64,000 bases of DNA from positions 496,001 through 560,000 of the forward strand of contig JAZGUH010000145.1 of the NCBI GenBank assembly GCA_037893225.1. Direction: 5' to 3'. Under the pieces are notes generated by a model. It saw only the letters and a list, made by a program, of their open reading frames with translations. It had not been told where the DNA came from and made no database searches. Made by a program: the position numbers and the translations under genes. Origin of the DNA: Hippasteria phrygiana. Lineage: Eukaryota; Echinodermata; Asteroidea; Valvatida; Goniasteridae. Each line of letters starts with the position of its first letter. Within the stretch, counting starts at the first letter, position 1. Below are positions 44,480 through 56,448 of the stretch, piece by piece.

Positions 44480-47290
44480 AACCGCCATTTTCTTTAGAGA
44501 CATTGCCTTGGAGGCCCCCAATTGGGCTACAGAAAGCGTTTATCCTACAATGACTATGTAATGATATACACGGCCATCCCTTGAAAATGCGCAGTTTGTC
44601 TGAAAATCAGTGATAACAATAATTTTGGGGACGCCATGGCAGTTTGGTTTGGAAAAGTCGGACCGTTGGAAGCCCCATGAACACGCGTATGCTGTAATTT
44701 TACATCAAATGTGAAGGCAGCAGCATCGCCAGACAATTATAGCTTTTTATTATTTTACATCACGCGTTGTGGTTCATCTTCACATCATTTGTGTAAAATT
44801 AAGTTTCACATGGTGCTACCGCAAACCCTTACCATATTGCTACTTCCACCATGCAAACCTTCAAATCTCATCTTAAAATTATGTTACATTATGAAGTGGC
44901 AAAAATACTTTAATTTGTAAATTGTTATTACACATTAAATATGTATATTTTCCATTCACAATACCTTCTGCTTAGTTAAATACATTACTATATTGGGGTG
45001 TACAAATGCAACGATAACCTAATATGCATTTAGTAACTACATGTACACAACAGCGTACTCCACGATGAAGTCATGCTTTCCCTGACTAATTTCGATATTT
45101 GAACACGAAAGATGCAGTAATTTGGGTAATTACATATGTTCAAGAAAGACTTTTGTGAACACGAATTTCCTGAATTCTGATTGGTCAGCTGCTGTGTAAT
45201 AAGATTCTACTGTAATTTGTTGACCTTTGCAACAGAAAGTGTTGTAAATAAACAGCAAAACTGCAATAAAAATCAACAGAATGGATCTGTGGAAAAACTC
45301 CGTACAGACACTGAGACATTTACAGTGTCGTATGATTTTCAGGTGATGGTTGTATACATTATTATATTCTCCTTTTTAATGATCTTTCAAACCATAGCAC
45401 TTATAGGCGAACGCTTTTTCAGCCCCCAAGGCAATGTGTTTCTTTAAATTAGAACATGAAATAGAATTTAGGCTAAAATAACATTTTTAAATCATCAAAC
45501 AAACCACAAGAGAATTATCATCTACTGACTGTTGGTAAGAGAAGGTTGTATATAATATAAAGAAATCTTTGTCGATCAAGAGTTAGATAATGTGGAATAT
45601 GATCAAAACTTGCAGAGTGTAGAGAAATGTTCAACTCCTTTAGCAGGCAATTTACTTGTAAAACGGCAGAGCATACAGTTGAGTACATAGCTTAAAAGAA
45701 GTAAAATGTTATCAATGCAGGTGTGTAAAAATAAAATATATCGTCCGTGCTCTTCAACAAATTTGATTCTTCAATTTTGAAGTCTTATTTTAATGAAAAA
45801 CTACCTTTTTCTATATTAGGCGTGTGCAACCCCCACAAAAAAATGATGCGCAAAAAAAAACGCTCTCCGGGAACTGGCGCAAATAAATCGACATTAAAGG
45901 ATTTTTGTTGTGTCTTGCTTGAAACATAGCATTCTTTTTTTAATGGGGTGAAACTCAGAGGAGTACACACAGTATATCTTTAAAGAAATGGTAAAACATC
46001 AATAATAAACGAAAGATAACCGAGACAATATTTTTTCATCACTAAACGTTTTGTAATGGTTACTTAAAAATCAACACTGCAACGGAAATACTCGTTCAAT
46101 ATTGTATTACGAATCAGAGATCATCCAAGAAAAGACTAAACATCTTTATTACATGTACATACCGTGACTTAAAGGTTACATAATTGTAAGCGTAACTTCA
46201 AAATGTCTAAGAACCACACTTCCCTTTTTCGAGTACATCCAAGTTATTTACATTCTGTATCCGTAAAACGTTCTCTGAGTTCATTATACCTTAATCGATC
46301 GATTGGGCATAGATTATAATGACAAATTACAGTTAGGGAAGTATTTTTATTATTAGTATCCAATACTTCTACATTTATTGTGGTAATGATTGGTTATTTC
46401 TACACAGTAATTATTTAACCTATTGCGATTGTTTGTTTTTTTCAACTGTAATGATATTTCAATGAAAACTGTTCATGTTTTGGTGTGATACCAGTCTAAT
46501 CGAAGGAAAATAAATTAGGAAAAGTATAATTTTGTTGAAAATGCTGGTGTATAATTTTTACAAGTGTTGGTGTATGGCATTTGTTAATGAAATGTACAGC
46601 GCACTGCAAATGCAATGATGAAGATGAAGAATGGGAAATATTTGTTAGATTACGAATCAAACTTGACCTGTATACTGATGATGTATCCTTACTACAGGGA
46701 AGATAGGGAAACAGAATTACAAAATATTTTACACTGCCTACTACATCGAGGGCATTTTAAATTAATCTTTAGTTATTGAGGAAAACAATATTAAACTAGC
46801 CTCCCTGGTGGGAAGCAAAGTGGAGACGGTTATCGCAGTACAAAACTTGTATAAAATTTATAATATTTAGCATTACATTCAATACTCTATTTCATTGTAT
46901 AACAAGTGGAAAGACTGCGCTCATGGCAACAAGTTTGAAGGATAAACTTCATTTTTAACTGTTTTTTATGAAAACTGTTCATTATAATATTAATAACTGA
47001 CTTGAATCCTTTCTCTTTGTATTTGATTTCATGAAAGAGAATTAAACTGCTTACTGACTGAATTGACCTGAAATATACAAATCAGCTTGATGCCTAACGT
47101 TTCAAACTTAAGCAAGTTCTTTCTCAAAGATTTCAGTTAGAGATTGGGCTAAAGAGAACTGGGTATCAAAATGTATCACTTAGAAAACTGTACAAGAATA
47201 CATCAGCAATTCCTTCAGTAAACTACAATTTACAATCAAAGTACAAACTTCATGTGCCTATATACATGTACAATCTACATGTTTTATACA
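44480..47290. other. Intergenic AT-rich DNA
   Basis: No gene, RNA or structured repeat recognised. Open frames are short with AT-driven composition. Confidence 0.4.
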
Positions 47291-47531
47291 AATGAAAAAA
47301 AACAGCCTGGATCAGTCTACATGTACATGCATTTGTATTAAACAAGCTTCTTCCAAAGGTCACACAGGTTGGGAAAGGTTTTGGTGTATTGTGAACAGTA
47401 ATGGAACAAAGTTATTATGCACACAAAATGCATTATGGGACCTGTTTGACAAGGCGAGATTTTGGAAAGTGACATTGTTTAGTAGAAGCGGGTAATATAA
47501 CTCTCTCTAATTTGCGGCCGTTATATAAAGC

Positions 47532-47828
47532 TTGAAAATAAACTCTCAGTGCATTCCCCTTTTGCTTGGAGGATGGGAATGTGCAACAGATCTGCAACAG
47601 ATCCTGATTGATGAATGGGACGCCATCCCACGCACAGCAACGTGTGGCCCGGCTCGTGAACAGGAGGAGATGTTGTGGCTGCATTCAGATTGTTCAATAG
47701 AGGAATCCCACAACGACGAGTTTAGCGCTGATCTGCGCACTTCCGCGTTTGAAAACGAGGATCTCAATGTCACAGTAAACAACTTTATGCTGATCGTGCG
47801 CCTGCGCTGCGTTTTATGGCCTGATTAA
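47532..47828 (+). pseudogene. Possible transposase C-terminal remnant
   Basis: The frame includes DLQQILIDEWDAIPRTAT, which resembles the end of Tc1/mariner-type transposases (an ...EEW..IP... segment). The remaining ~60 residues do not match that family. Only ~20 residues support the call. A 22 bp perfect palindrome built on ATTAATTCATG follows at 47824-47845. Confidence 0.25.
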
Positions 47829-47845
47829 TTCATGCATGAATTAAT

Positions 47846-49912
47846 GTGCTGAAAAGCGTTTTTTTGTTTGCCACTGACATTCTCGCTTTCAACCCGGAAG
47901 TGCGCAGAAGGGGCTAATGTGAAATTCCTCTATGAAGAAACTGTTCAATGATTAAACCAGAAAAAAAATATGTCCTTCTTTTGTTAGTGATAGTGTTGCA
48001 TTGTACTGTGAGAGAGACTTCTTGTTACTGATGGAGCATTACTGGGTGTTTGAGTGCAGAAAATTACAAATTATTTTACTCTGTTTGAAACGCAAGCACC
48101 TGAACAACACCAGAGGCAATTTATTGTGACAGGCCAGGTGGATTTCTAAACTTTTCCCGCACATTTTATGGCTTACAACCTTTAAATATTGGTAAGTAAG
48201 CAGAGAATCATTCAAGAGTCAAGACACACCAATCCTCCAAACAACTCCTTACAGCAATGCATTTTGTAACATTTCACTTTACACCCACCCCCATATTCAG
48301 CTGTGCTGCACATCCCCCAATTGCTTAATCATATTAACAAATGACACATCATTGTACAGAAGAATAACAGGGCTTTCCAATGATACCAATTTCAAAGAAA
48401 AGGAGTTGGAAACGAGATAAATCGTCGGTCAAACGTGAGTTTCCGAACTTTTTTTGAGGAGTTTATATAGGCCTATTTCCAAATGTTCAATTTTTATCCT
48501 TTACCTTAAAACAATGATCCCGATATTAGCAAGGAAAAGGCAACATCCTACCATTTGTTCAAAAAAGTCGGATTCTACTACACATGGCATTAATTTTGAA
48601 TTTAAAGATATCTTTGCCAGACAAGTCGGCACCCCTGCTGTGCATGCTGCGCATGCTGCATTTTCTGCACAGGGTGCCGGACCACAATGTTGACCTACTT
48701 GATGAAGAAGTCTTTTTTTATGAATACTTTCTCCACATCGTTTAAAGGGTGCGAAAAAAACCCAGGAATTTTCAGTGAAGATAGTATACATTGTACATTG
48801 ACTTCCATTCATTTTATTTTACTTTGAAGCATACTTTTGCTACTAACTCGGCTAGCGTGGATGTCATGAATTAGTTACCATGGCAATGCCAGTTGTTCTC
48901 CCAGCCAGGGGTGGGGAACCTGTTCCTCTTACCCTCTTTCAATGTCTAGCTTATACCTACATGTATCAGAAGCAAACACCTTCTGGACGTGGTGTTAAAC
49001 ACTGAGCATACAGACAATTCTTCAAGTATTTCAAGTACTTAAAAGCAGTGTCCCTCTCTTTGTTATCTACTACATGTATAAAGACATTTCAGAATTAAGC
49101 GAAAAATCCTATTTAAAAGGCCGCCGCTAAACCCAAATGCATTATGGGAATATGCTAATTACTAGTATAAACCTGTCAGAATTCCGACAAGTTTATGCTG
49201 ATATCATTACTCGCTACCTGTCCCTACATCCGAAGTAAGAAAGAACAAAAATAATGGAGGGAACAGGAACCAGCCTACAGTCAGATAGAATAGTCTCTCT
49301 CTCTCCCTCTCACCCTATAGCATTCAATGCTTAGCTAGGAACTTAACCCTAACCCCCACGAGGTATTCACTGAGCACCCTGCCAAATGCAACAGAATGCA
49401 GGGATGGATTCTGTTGCACTGTGCAGTGAACTCATCTGTACCAGCCTTGTTTGCTGGAGGCTTATGTGCATCTTGTGCTTCATGTTATCCTGCTAAATGC
49501 AACAGACCAGGAGACATGCCTCGACTGCTAAATGCAATGTCTGTCTGATTTTACGTGATCCTACCATCATAATACTCCCTCATATTCCATTCTGTTTGAC
49601 TCGTAGTGGGCATTTTGTCCAAAATAGAAAATAAAATCCAGATTAGAAGCTAAGATCAATGAGACAGCTGGTCATTAAGTTCTCAGTTATTCTTTCAATT
49701 ATATAATATTTTTGGCAAGTCTTTATTTACAACAATGGCCAGCAATAAAGTAAACAAATTAAAAAAATCACACGGTTCCTGAAAATTATTTGTACAAAAT
49801 TATTCTGACCTCTGCTTTCAGACTTTTACCTTCAGCCTTGTAAGTTGGGGATGACAGAACTTTTGATTTGATCTGATGACTTGTCCATGCTGCATTGGGG
49901 TGCAACGCATCT
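47846..49912. other. Intergenic DNA with small foldbacks
   Basis: No gene recognised. Minor structure: a 14 bp inverted pair near 49165-49200 (ATAAACCTGTC / GACAAGTTTAT). Confidence 0.35.
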
Positions 49913-49963
49913 TTACGTGTACTTCCTAAGATAAAGCTGAGCTTCTTCTTTGGACTTTAATTC
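49913..49963 (-). CDS. RMDN: Candidate last exon of an RMDN-like gene
   Basis: On the minus strand, a strong pyrimidine-rich acceptor (TTTCTTTCCATCCCAG) is followed by 51 bases encoding ELKSKEEAQLYLRKYT and a TAA. The phase (0) matches the donor of the exon at 51248. The Glu/Lys-rich C terminus suits the end of the TPR-like RMDN proteins, but the exon is short. The call rests mainly on phase and order. Confidence 0.45.
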   Translation of the reverse strand, partial: ELKSKEEAQLYLRKYT

Positions 49964-50238
49964 CTGGGATGGAAAGAAAGTTTCATCAATGTCTTAGTTT
50001 TTTGTATTTATGGTCCCAAGTACACAGTATCAACGGGTAAATTAAAACAAATTCGAGACCACAAATATTTAAATGTAGTGTACATGATTGGTCATTGTTG
50101 CAATTTTCAGAAATGGGCGGATTTGGGGGTTAGTAAATTTATAGGAAACATCGTTCCACTGACCTGTTCAAAGTTTTGCGTCGGATGGCGAAAAAACGAG
50201 AGAAGAACGGCGCTCGTTTTCAACCATCGGGCAGATGA

Positions 50239-50391
50239 TAGCCTTTAGTCAAGGTGCGCGTGGCTACCTGTACGTGTGACACGCCCCGAATGCCAGCATC
50301 CGGGGCGCGGCACTCGTCCGGTTAGCCACGCGCGCCTTGACTAAAGGCTACAGTTTTCCAACGAATTTCCAGCTGGAAATCGTTGGAAAAC
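50239..50391. repeat. Two adjacent foldbacks
   Basis: First, 28 bp arms at 50239-50266 and 50323-50350 (TAGCCTTTAGTCAAGG start) with one mismatch, enclosing a GCCCCG/CGGGGC inner pair. Second, a 39 bp palindrome at 50353-50391 (GTTTTCCAACGA to TCGTTGGAAAAC, one extra A). They are separated by two bases. Confidence 0.9.
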
Positions 50392-50493
50392 AATATAAAT
50401 TGACACTTTTCTTGACAACGACAGCACACCTGGTGCCATAATTTCACAGGATGATTGAGACTACTATTAACTTACAGTCTAGTAAGGTATTTC

Positions 50494-50640
50494 GTGGCGT
50501 ATCCAGCGGGGAGGGGGGGGGGGGGGGGGGGACTTGCCGCCCCCGCGGCATTCGAGATGTCACAAAAACCAAAATAAAGTGTTTTAAGACGATTTTCAGA
50601 CGATTCAGACGTTTGCCCTCATAGCTCATTGTCCAATATG
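50494..50640 (+). mobile_element. Partial copy of the 26154 MITE
   Basis: Starts GTGGCGTATCCAG followed by a 19-base G run (50513-50531), then GCGGCATTCGAGATGTCACAAAAA and GACGTTTGCCCTC as in the 26154 copy. The right end is missing. Confidence 0.65.
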
Positions 50641-51247
50641 TGCTGTACACAAAATTGAAGCCATGCAACGGCCATAATACCACTCCCATCATATAGGGAT
50701 GTGGGTCCATACTGGGACCATAATTAATGTGTACATGTACTTCGCAATCAAGAATAATTGTTCAGCTAAGTTCTCCAACATGAAGGTTTTAACCTTCAGC
50801 ATTATAATGTCCAAGAAGTTGATAATTGCCCATAAATATCTTAAACAAATTAAAATTATGTCAAACTAGCAGGACCTTTTTTAATGGCACTTCAGAACGC
50901 AAAGCTTTTTCACCCCAATTTCTCTGCAATTTGCACAGTACTAAACATACATATTTAACCATATCAGCCTTATGTGCTCGGGCTCGTAAAGGCACTCTGT
51001 AGCTTGCCCGCTGCATGCATACGCACACGCACAAGATAGTGTTTTATCCGCCTGCATTAAAATTATCTAATAATGAATTTTACTACTTTTTGTGTGCCCT
51101 GATTGCATGTAGGATCAAAACAACCAGTTTTTACGCACCTCTCAGCCGTGTTTGAACAAAAGTTTAAACATACCCAAGTGACAGGCTCTCGACCAATGGG
51201 AATACTGAAACTGTCTCAGCTATTTATGAATACCTAACAATACTTAC

Positions 51248-51316
51248 ATCAGCTGAGCTGCCAGGGATATTAATCGCCACCTGAAACCAGGCAACAGCAT
51301 TTTTGGTGTCACGCTT
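51248..51316 (-). CDS. RMDN: Candidate penultimate exon of an RMDN-like gene
   Basis: Minus strand, 69 bases between an acceptor (TTAGTGTTATCTTCAG) and a consensus donor (GTAAGT). It encodes KRDTKNAVAWFQ and then VAINIPGSSAD, phase 0 at both ends. This matches the TPR-helix pattern expected after the conserved EPPS/FLKAEEL exon at 52379. About six residues (the usual CY.xLG segment) are missing between the two, so a small exon may be unseen. Confidence 0.5.
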
Positions 51317-51754
51317 CTGAAGATAACACTAAGTACAAGAATAGATGAAATTGATCTTCACTTCAATGAAAATATGAACTGTTAGCCTTATTGGGATATG
51401 ATAAAAGGAAGAAACACTTTGGTTTTGATAATGCTTTTTGTATTATACAAAAGATTTACCCAAATTATATTAGGCAAATTTTCAACAATTTTAGGCTAGT
51501 TTTTAGATGTGGATTACATGAGCCTGCGTATATATCATTACATTCTACTCTTTCAAGATCTTTCCAATCATATTAATTTCATTAGCATTAGAGACCTTAT
51601 GCGTAGCAGTTATCTTCAAGGTATATCTTTGTCAGGTAACAATGTAAGCGCAAAAGGTTTACCCATGCCTGTGCAAAGGTAAAGACATTAGCCTCAAAGA
51701 TGGCCGCTACGAAAAAGGTCTAATGTATGGGCTGTGTAGCCACATTGGGATATA

Positions 51755-51987
51755 CAGCTCTGGAAAAAAATATTGGACCACTAACACTTTGATCACATGC
51801 AAGTGTCACTCTACGTGTACTTGTGTTTATGATGCACGAACCTGTAGTTTCTTCCAGGCATGTTTCGGTATTGAAAGAAAACTAAAAATGGCAAAATCAC
51901 ATAAAATCACGGTGTTTTGTAATAGTTTTAGACGATGTTTGATCAATATGGATACTGTTAGTGGTCCAATATTTGTTTCCAGAGCTG
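51755..51987. mobile_element. Tc1/mariner-type MITE, 233 bp
   Basis: The ends CAGCTCTGGAAA.AAATATTGGACCACTAACA are inverted at 51957-51987 with a single mismatch in ~33 bases. The element is flanked by TA on both sides (51753-51754 and 51988-51989), the target of this superfamily. There is no transposase. Confidence 0.85.
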
Positions 51988-52378
51988 TATTTTTGTTCGA
52001 CCAAAAAATGCCGTTAGGTTCTTTGTGAATTACTGTTTATTTCTTTTATGGAAGTCGACCAATACAAGGCTAAAAGCCACTCTAGATAAAGGGCTACAAC
52101 AGAGGTGGTGGGGTTGGTCACATTTTAGGTTGCCAGCCCTACCACCCTTAGTTATCCTCCATTCCATAGAGGAAAATCCCAATTCTCAGACTTTCACTGT
52201 TGGTGAGACCATCTCATCTCCCCTCTTTGTGCTAAAACACAGTGTTTCAAAGAAACTTTTTTGCTGAAAAAAATTCATTATTTGGCTGCAGATCTGTGTA
52301 TGAAATATGTCCAAATGAATGCAATCAGTTTGTCCGAAACACCGTGTGCCATTACCTACTCTGCATAAAACTTCTCAC

Positions 52379-52535
52379 CTTTCCTACATAAAGTGCATTT
52401 GTGTTGAAGAATTCCGGTTGTAACTCCTCTGCCTTCAAGAAGTTATCCAAAGCTTCATCTATCGTTCCTGACGGTGGCTCGCCATAGAGGGCAGCAGCAG
52501 CTTTCCTGAAAAGCCAACTCATTGTCGCTACCTAC
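52379..52535 (-). CDS. RMDN: RMDN-like (regulator of microtubule dynamics) exon
   Basis: Minus strand, ~157 bases from an acceptor (TTTGCCTCAG) to a donor (GTGAGA). It encodes VATMSWLFRKAAAALYGEPP followed by SGTIDEALDNFLKAEELQPE and then FFNTNALYVGK. The GEPPS.TI.EAL.NFLKAEEL.P stretch is the hallmark TPR-like region of RMDN1/2/3 (FAM82) proteins, which associate with microtubules or mitochondria-ER contacts. Upstream exons would lie at higher coordinates and were not found by eye. The exact acceptor may be 4 bases further in. Confidence 0.65.
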
Positions 52536-52613
52536 CTGAGGCAAACATGACAAGAACAGACTACCAAGTTTAGCATTAAATCGGTAGTTTTTCTGTAAAG
52601 GAAAAGTTTAGGG

Positions 52614-52870
52614 GTGGTGGTGTTAAGAGTTCCTAAAAGTGTTGGGGATTTGTCCAAGTTCCCATCATACATTTCTGATGTTGTCGACCTCAGCAAACCA
52701 AACCGACAAGGTCTCCGCTCGGAGGCAAACTTGGTCATCCCTCGCACTACAGGACTACAGGGGACCGTCGTGCTTTCTCCGATCCGTTGCTGGGCCCTAA
52801 ACATAGAACTCTCTCCCTATCACTATCTGGAATGTTTCATCTCTGGAACAGTTTAACCCTAACCCTCCAG
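52614..52870 (+). pseudogene. Possible tail of a non-LTR retrotransposon ORF
   Basis: Reads PSYISDVVDLSKPNRQGLRS then EANLVIPRT, with a frame change around 52760 into a RRAFSD..LWNSL-like segment. This recalls the C-terminal end of CR1/RTE-type LINE proteins. It is a short and degraded match. Confidence 0.3.
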
Positions 52871-55402
52871 GGCATGTTTGCTTGGACCCTTAAGCTCCGA
52901 TCCCACTTACGCTAATTTGACGACGAATCAGCGCGACATGAAATTTGTTGTGATTCGTTGCGGGGTGGCCTCCAGAGCGCATTTAACATTTAACTCTCAC
53001 GACTTCGAAACTCAGTCAGCAAACTAGGCTCAGGATTCCACTCTATGGAGGTACTTCCCTCAATAATTGGCTGAATCATATTTTGTTTAATAAAACCACA
53101 TTTGTTTACTTTAGTATTTAATAAATCAGTAATGTGTTAATTTGTGATTTGTAATGTATTAATATAATTCTAATTTTGTTCTTGCTTAAAATCTTGATTC
53201 CGTAATTTATTTCTTGAGTGTTTTGTCTGTTAAGTCGTCCCTTCAGTTGTATCTTGAACTTTATAAGTGTCCAAATGCAGTTGTGGTTACTGAAGTATCC
53301 AAACAACTTGAGGTCAGGGACAGTAATTATTAGACAGTACTGGTAATTTTCAAATATATTTTTGGATAAATCGAGTGTTATGAAAAAATGGTGCTAAGAT
53401 CTTGGACAAAACTCAGTGGGACACATCAGCAGTAGACCACCACCCCCCGTTCCTGCACCCAATGTCGATGTCTGTGTTAGCGGAATTGTGGCACCAGTCA
53501 ACTGTTTTTCTGTACGCGAGTTTCAGCATTCCTCAACTGCTACACCACACCAAACATTGACTGGAGGAGGGGTGACCCAACGAGAAATACCCAATGTTGT
53601 ATTCTCTTTGCCAGATTTCATGATTTTGCTTTCTGTATTTCCAAACCCTAGCTTTTATTGTTAATTCATAATCTAAGAAAATTAAAGGAAACATGCTTCT
53701 CAAATTGACCGGATCACATTTTATTTCATAAATAGATTCATTTATATTTATTAAATGTGAATTAAAAGCCAAACTGGTTCAAGTGAAGTTTTAGTGTGAT
53801 TATTTGCCGCTCAAAAATCCCCCCCCTTTTTTGAAATTTGTTGAGACTCAAATTGAGGGCGCTGTTCGTGACGTAGACCGAGGCGCCGAAATTCATGGAT
53901 CGACTCGATAGTCTAGACCCGGCCCGTATACACACACTAGGTCTACACGTGCAATTTCGTAAGTTGCAACAACAACTAACATCGAACTGGACATAAAAAT
54001 AGGTATGTGTTAATTGAAAGTACCACCCATTGAAAACTGCAAGCTAGAACCCCCCCCCCCCCCCCCCCCCGCCCACCGCTCTTCGTCAAATTATTTTGCG
54101 AGTGCCCCTGCGGCCTGAAGACTTCACCCTCAAAATAGACACCAGTAATACAGTACATCACGTTCCAATGAAAAAGAACCTGCAATTATAGCACGTATAA
54201 AGCTTTAGACCGTGCGTTTTTTCGTCCAAAACCAGTATTCGTCTGTCGGAGGAAATTCACTCAATGGAAATATCTTGGTATATAGGCACTTTGAACAAGT
54301 ATAATGGATTGAGTGCCAAGTAACATTGGATGTTCATTGTTAGTGCACCGTTTTCCTTTTGTTAGATGTTCACAGTGAAAATGCACCACACTAAATAGAC
54401 CAAAAATCAAAATGGCTGATGTGCCAAACTGATTAGCATAAATTGTAAACCCACAACTTTTTATTGAATAATACATTTTTTGGGGTCATGCAATTGATAG
54501 ATTGTGTGGGGGGTTCTGTGCTTCAACTTTTGTGAAGACTTGATAAATGTTGGTTTTAAAATTGGTCCTATTTGGCTTGGCAAGTGGAGGGATGGCAGCT
54601 AGCTGGTTGGTATACTCTCTGGGGGACAATTAGCAAAATTTATAAACGGCTAACCTGTCAACAATTTAAAAGAATTTGACAAATTAAGATTCAAACTATA
54701 ATTTTCAGAAGTGTCACAGAAACCGAGAGACTCCTGGATAAGGATTTGTTCACTGCGAAGTTGGTGGATTTTACACTATTAAGGTCAATGGGAGTCTATT
54801 TAGTGCGGCGCGACCATAATGTAATTGCGCCCTCAATAGTCCATTCAGATATTGTTTGCCCTCCCTATGGCCTAAAACACAAAAAGCTGGATACGCTACT
54901 AGTACATTCTGTACATGTATATAGTGGGTTGCCATAATTTTTCATTTTTGGCAAAGTCTGGAAAAAGAAATGCAATGTAACTAATGTGTACTGTAAAACT
55001 TAACCCATTTGATTGTTCCATTTAACCCCTTAAGTATATTTTTACGGGAGACGTCGGGGGTGTCGCGGCAGTTCTGGCAGCCAAGCGAACCGCTACAATG
55101 TGTTTGTGCAGTCAAGCGTAACATAAAAACAATAACCCAGCAATGGATTGAAACTGCACAATTGACGGCAAATGGCGCCATCTGGCCTGGTGGCACATTT
55201 TTTTACGTCAAATGGCAAGGGGTTAATAGTGTGCATCATATTACGTGTGGCATATATAAGTTCTGTATTCATGTGCAGCACTGCTGTGCTAGTACATATA
55301 GAAAAAAAATCTTGTGGTACTTGATGGTAAACTGACCAATAGGAATAAAGCTCCCACTCATGAATATGTTAGAGGTAATTCATTACACCTGAAGTAACCG
55401 AT
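52871..55402. other. Intronic or intergenic DNA with repeat fragments
   Basis: No gene recognised. Contains a 21-base C run (54050-54070) and the right end of the 26154 MITE family (54840-54905). The region lies upstream of the RMDN-like exon on the minus strand and upstream of the SDR exon on the plus strand. Confidence 0.4.
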
Positions 55403-55430
55403 GTGTGCATTTTAATGTCCTGTTATCCAG

Positions 55431-55586
55431 GAGGTCGTATCATACTAGCCTGTCGGAATGAGACAAAAGCAGAGAAAGCAAAGAGAGAGATTGTAGAAAA
55501 GACTGGCAATCAAGATGTAGTTGTCAGGAAACTAGACCTAGCATCTCTCTTATCAATCCAAGAGTTTGCCCAACAGATCATTGCAG
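55431..55586 (+). CDS. Retinol-dehydrogenase-like SDR exon
   Basis: 156 bases between an acceptor (GTCCTGTTATCCAG) and a donor (GTACGT), symmetric phase 1. It encodes GGRIILACRNETKAEKAKRE and then VVVRKLDLASLLSIQEFAQQ, the second beta-alpha segment of classical short-chain dehydrogenases. The ACR and LDLASL..I..FA motifs are typical of the RDH11-14 group, which reduces or oxidises retinoids with NADP(H) at the ER membrane. The exon with the TGxxxGIG cofactor loop and the later NNAG and YxxxK exons are not seen in the window. It is therefore part of a large gene or a stranded exon. Confidence 0.65.
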
Positions 55587-55769
55587 GTACGTATTTGGCT
55601 GATGAACCATATCCTCAAGATGCCAAATCTCATGTCGTAAATTGTGTGTGTTTATGGGGTATACCGAGTAGGGTTGGCATCAAATGGAGTCGAATCCGAG
55701 GAATCGCGCTTCCATTCGAAATTAACTCCATACATCATGTACAAAATGGGTATCATCAGTACTACCCTT

Positions 55770-56195
55770 ACAAAAATGTCCCATGGGTTTCCCATGGGTT
55801 TCCCATAGGACACCATGGGAAACCCATGGGGACTAATGGGGAAGTCATGGTGGTCTCTGTAAACACCATGGTGGTGCATATAAACACCATGAAGAAATTT
55901 TAAGACACTATGGGTTTCCCATGGGACCCCATGGGAAACACATGCGGACTGATGGGGAAGTCATGGTGGTCCCTGTAAAACACCATGGAGAAATTTTAAG
56001 ACGGCATGGGTTTCCCATGGGGCCCATGGGAAACCCATAGGGACTTATGAGGAAGTCATGGTGTCTCTGCAAAACACCATGGAGAAAATTTTAAGACACC
56101 GTGGGTTTCCCATGGGGTCTCATGGGAAACACATGGGGACTGATGGGGAAGTCATGGTGGTTCCTGTAAACACTATTGTGGTGCATGTGATGAAC
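55770..56195 (+). repeat. Minisatellite of ~95-125 bp units with CCATGG palindromes
   Basis: Four units. Each has GGGTTTCCCATGGG and its inverse CCCATGGGAAACCC, then GGACTGATGGGGAAGTCATGG, CTGTAAACACCATGG and GAAATTTTAAGACAC. TTTCCC starts at 55915, 56011 and 56106 (steps of 96 and 95 bp); the first unit is longer. Frames across it are artefacts. Confidence 0.9.
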
Positions 56196-56448
56196 ACCAT
56201 TGTTATATTCGCTGACCTAGTACATGTATTGAGTACCAGAGTAAATTCTTTAGAGTTGGTCAGGAGTAAAGAGTAACCTAATTATTCATCCTCAGCCGTA
56301 CACGTATAGACCGAATGCGGGTTACACATAATACTCTATTATACATGTAGTAACGTTCTAGTACACTTTGTTAAAACTCGTTCAATGGTGTGACAATTTG
56401 CCCCTTATAAACCTGGGCGTGAGGTTTGCACGCCAGAGCTGTTACTTC

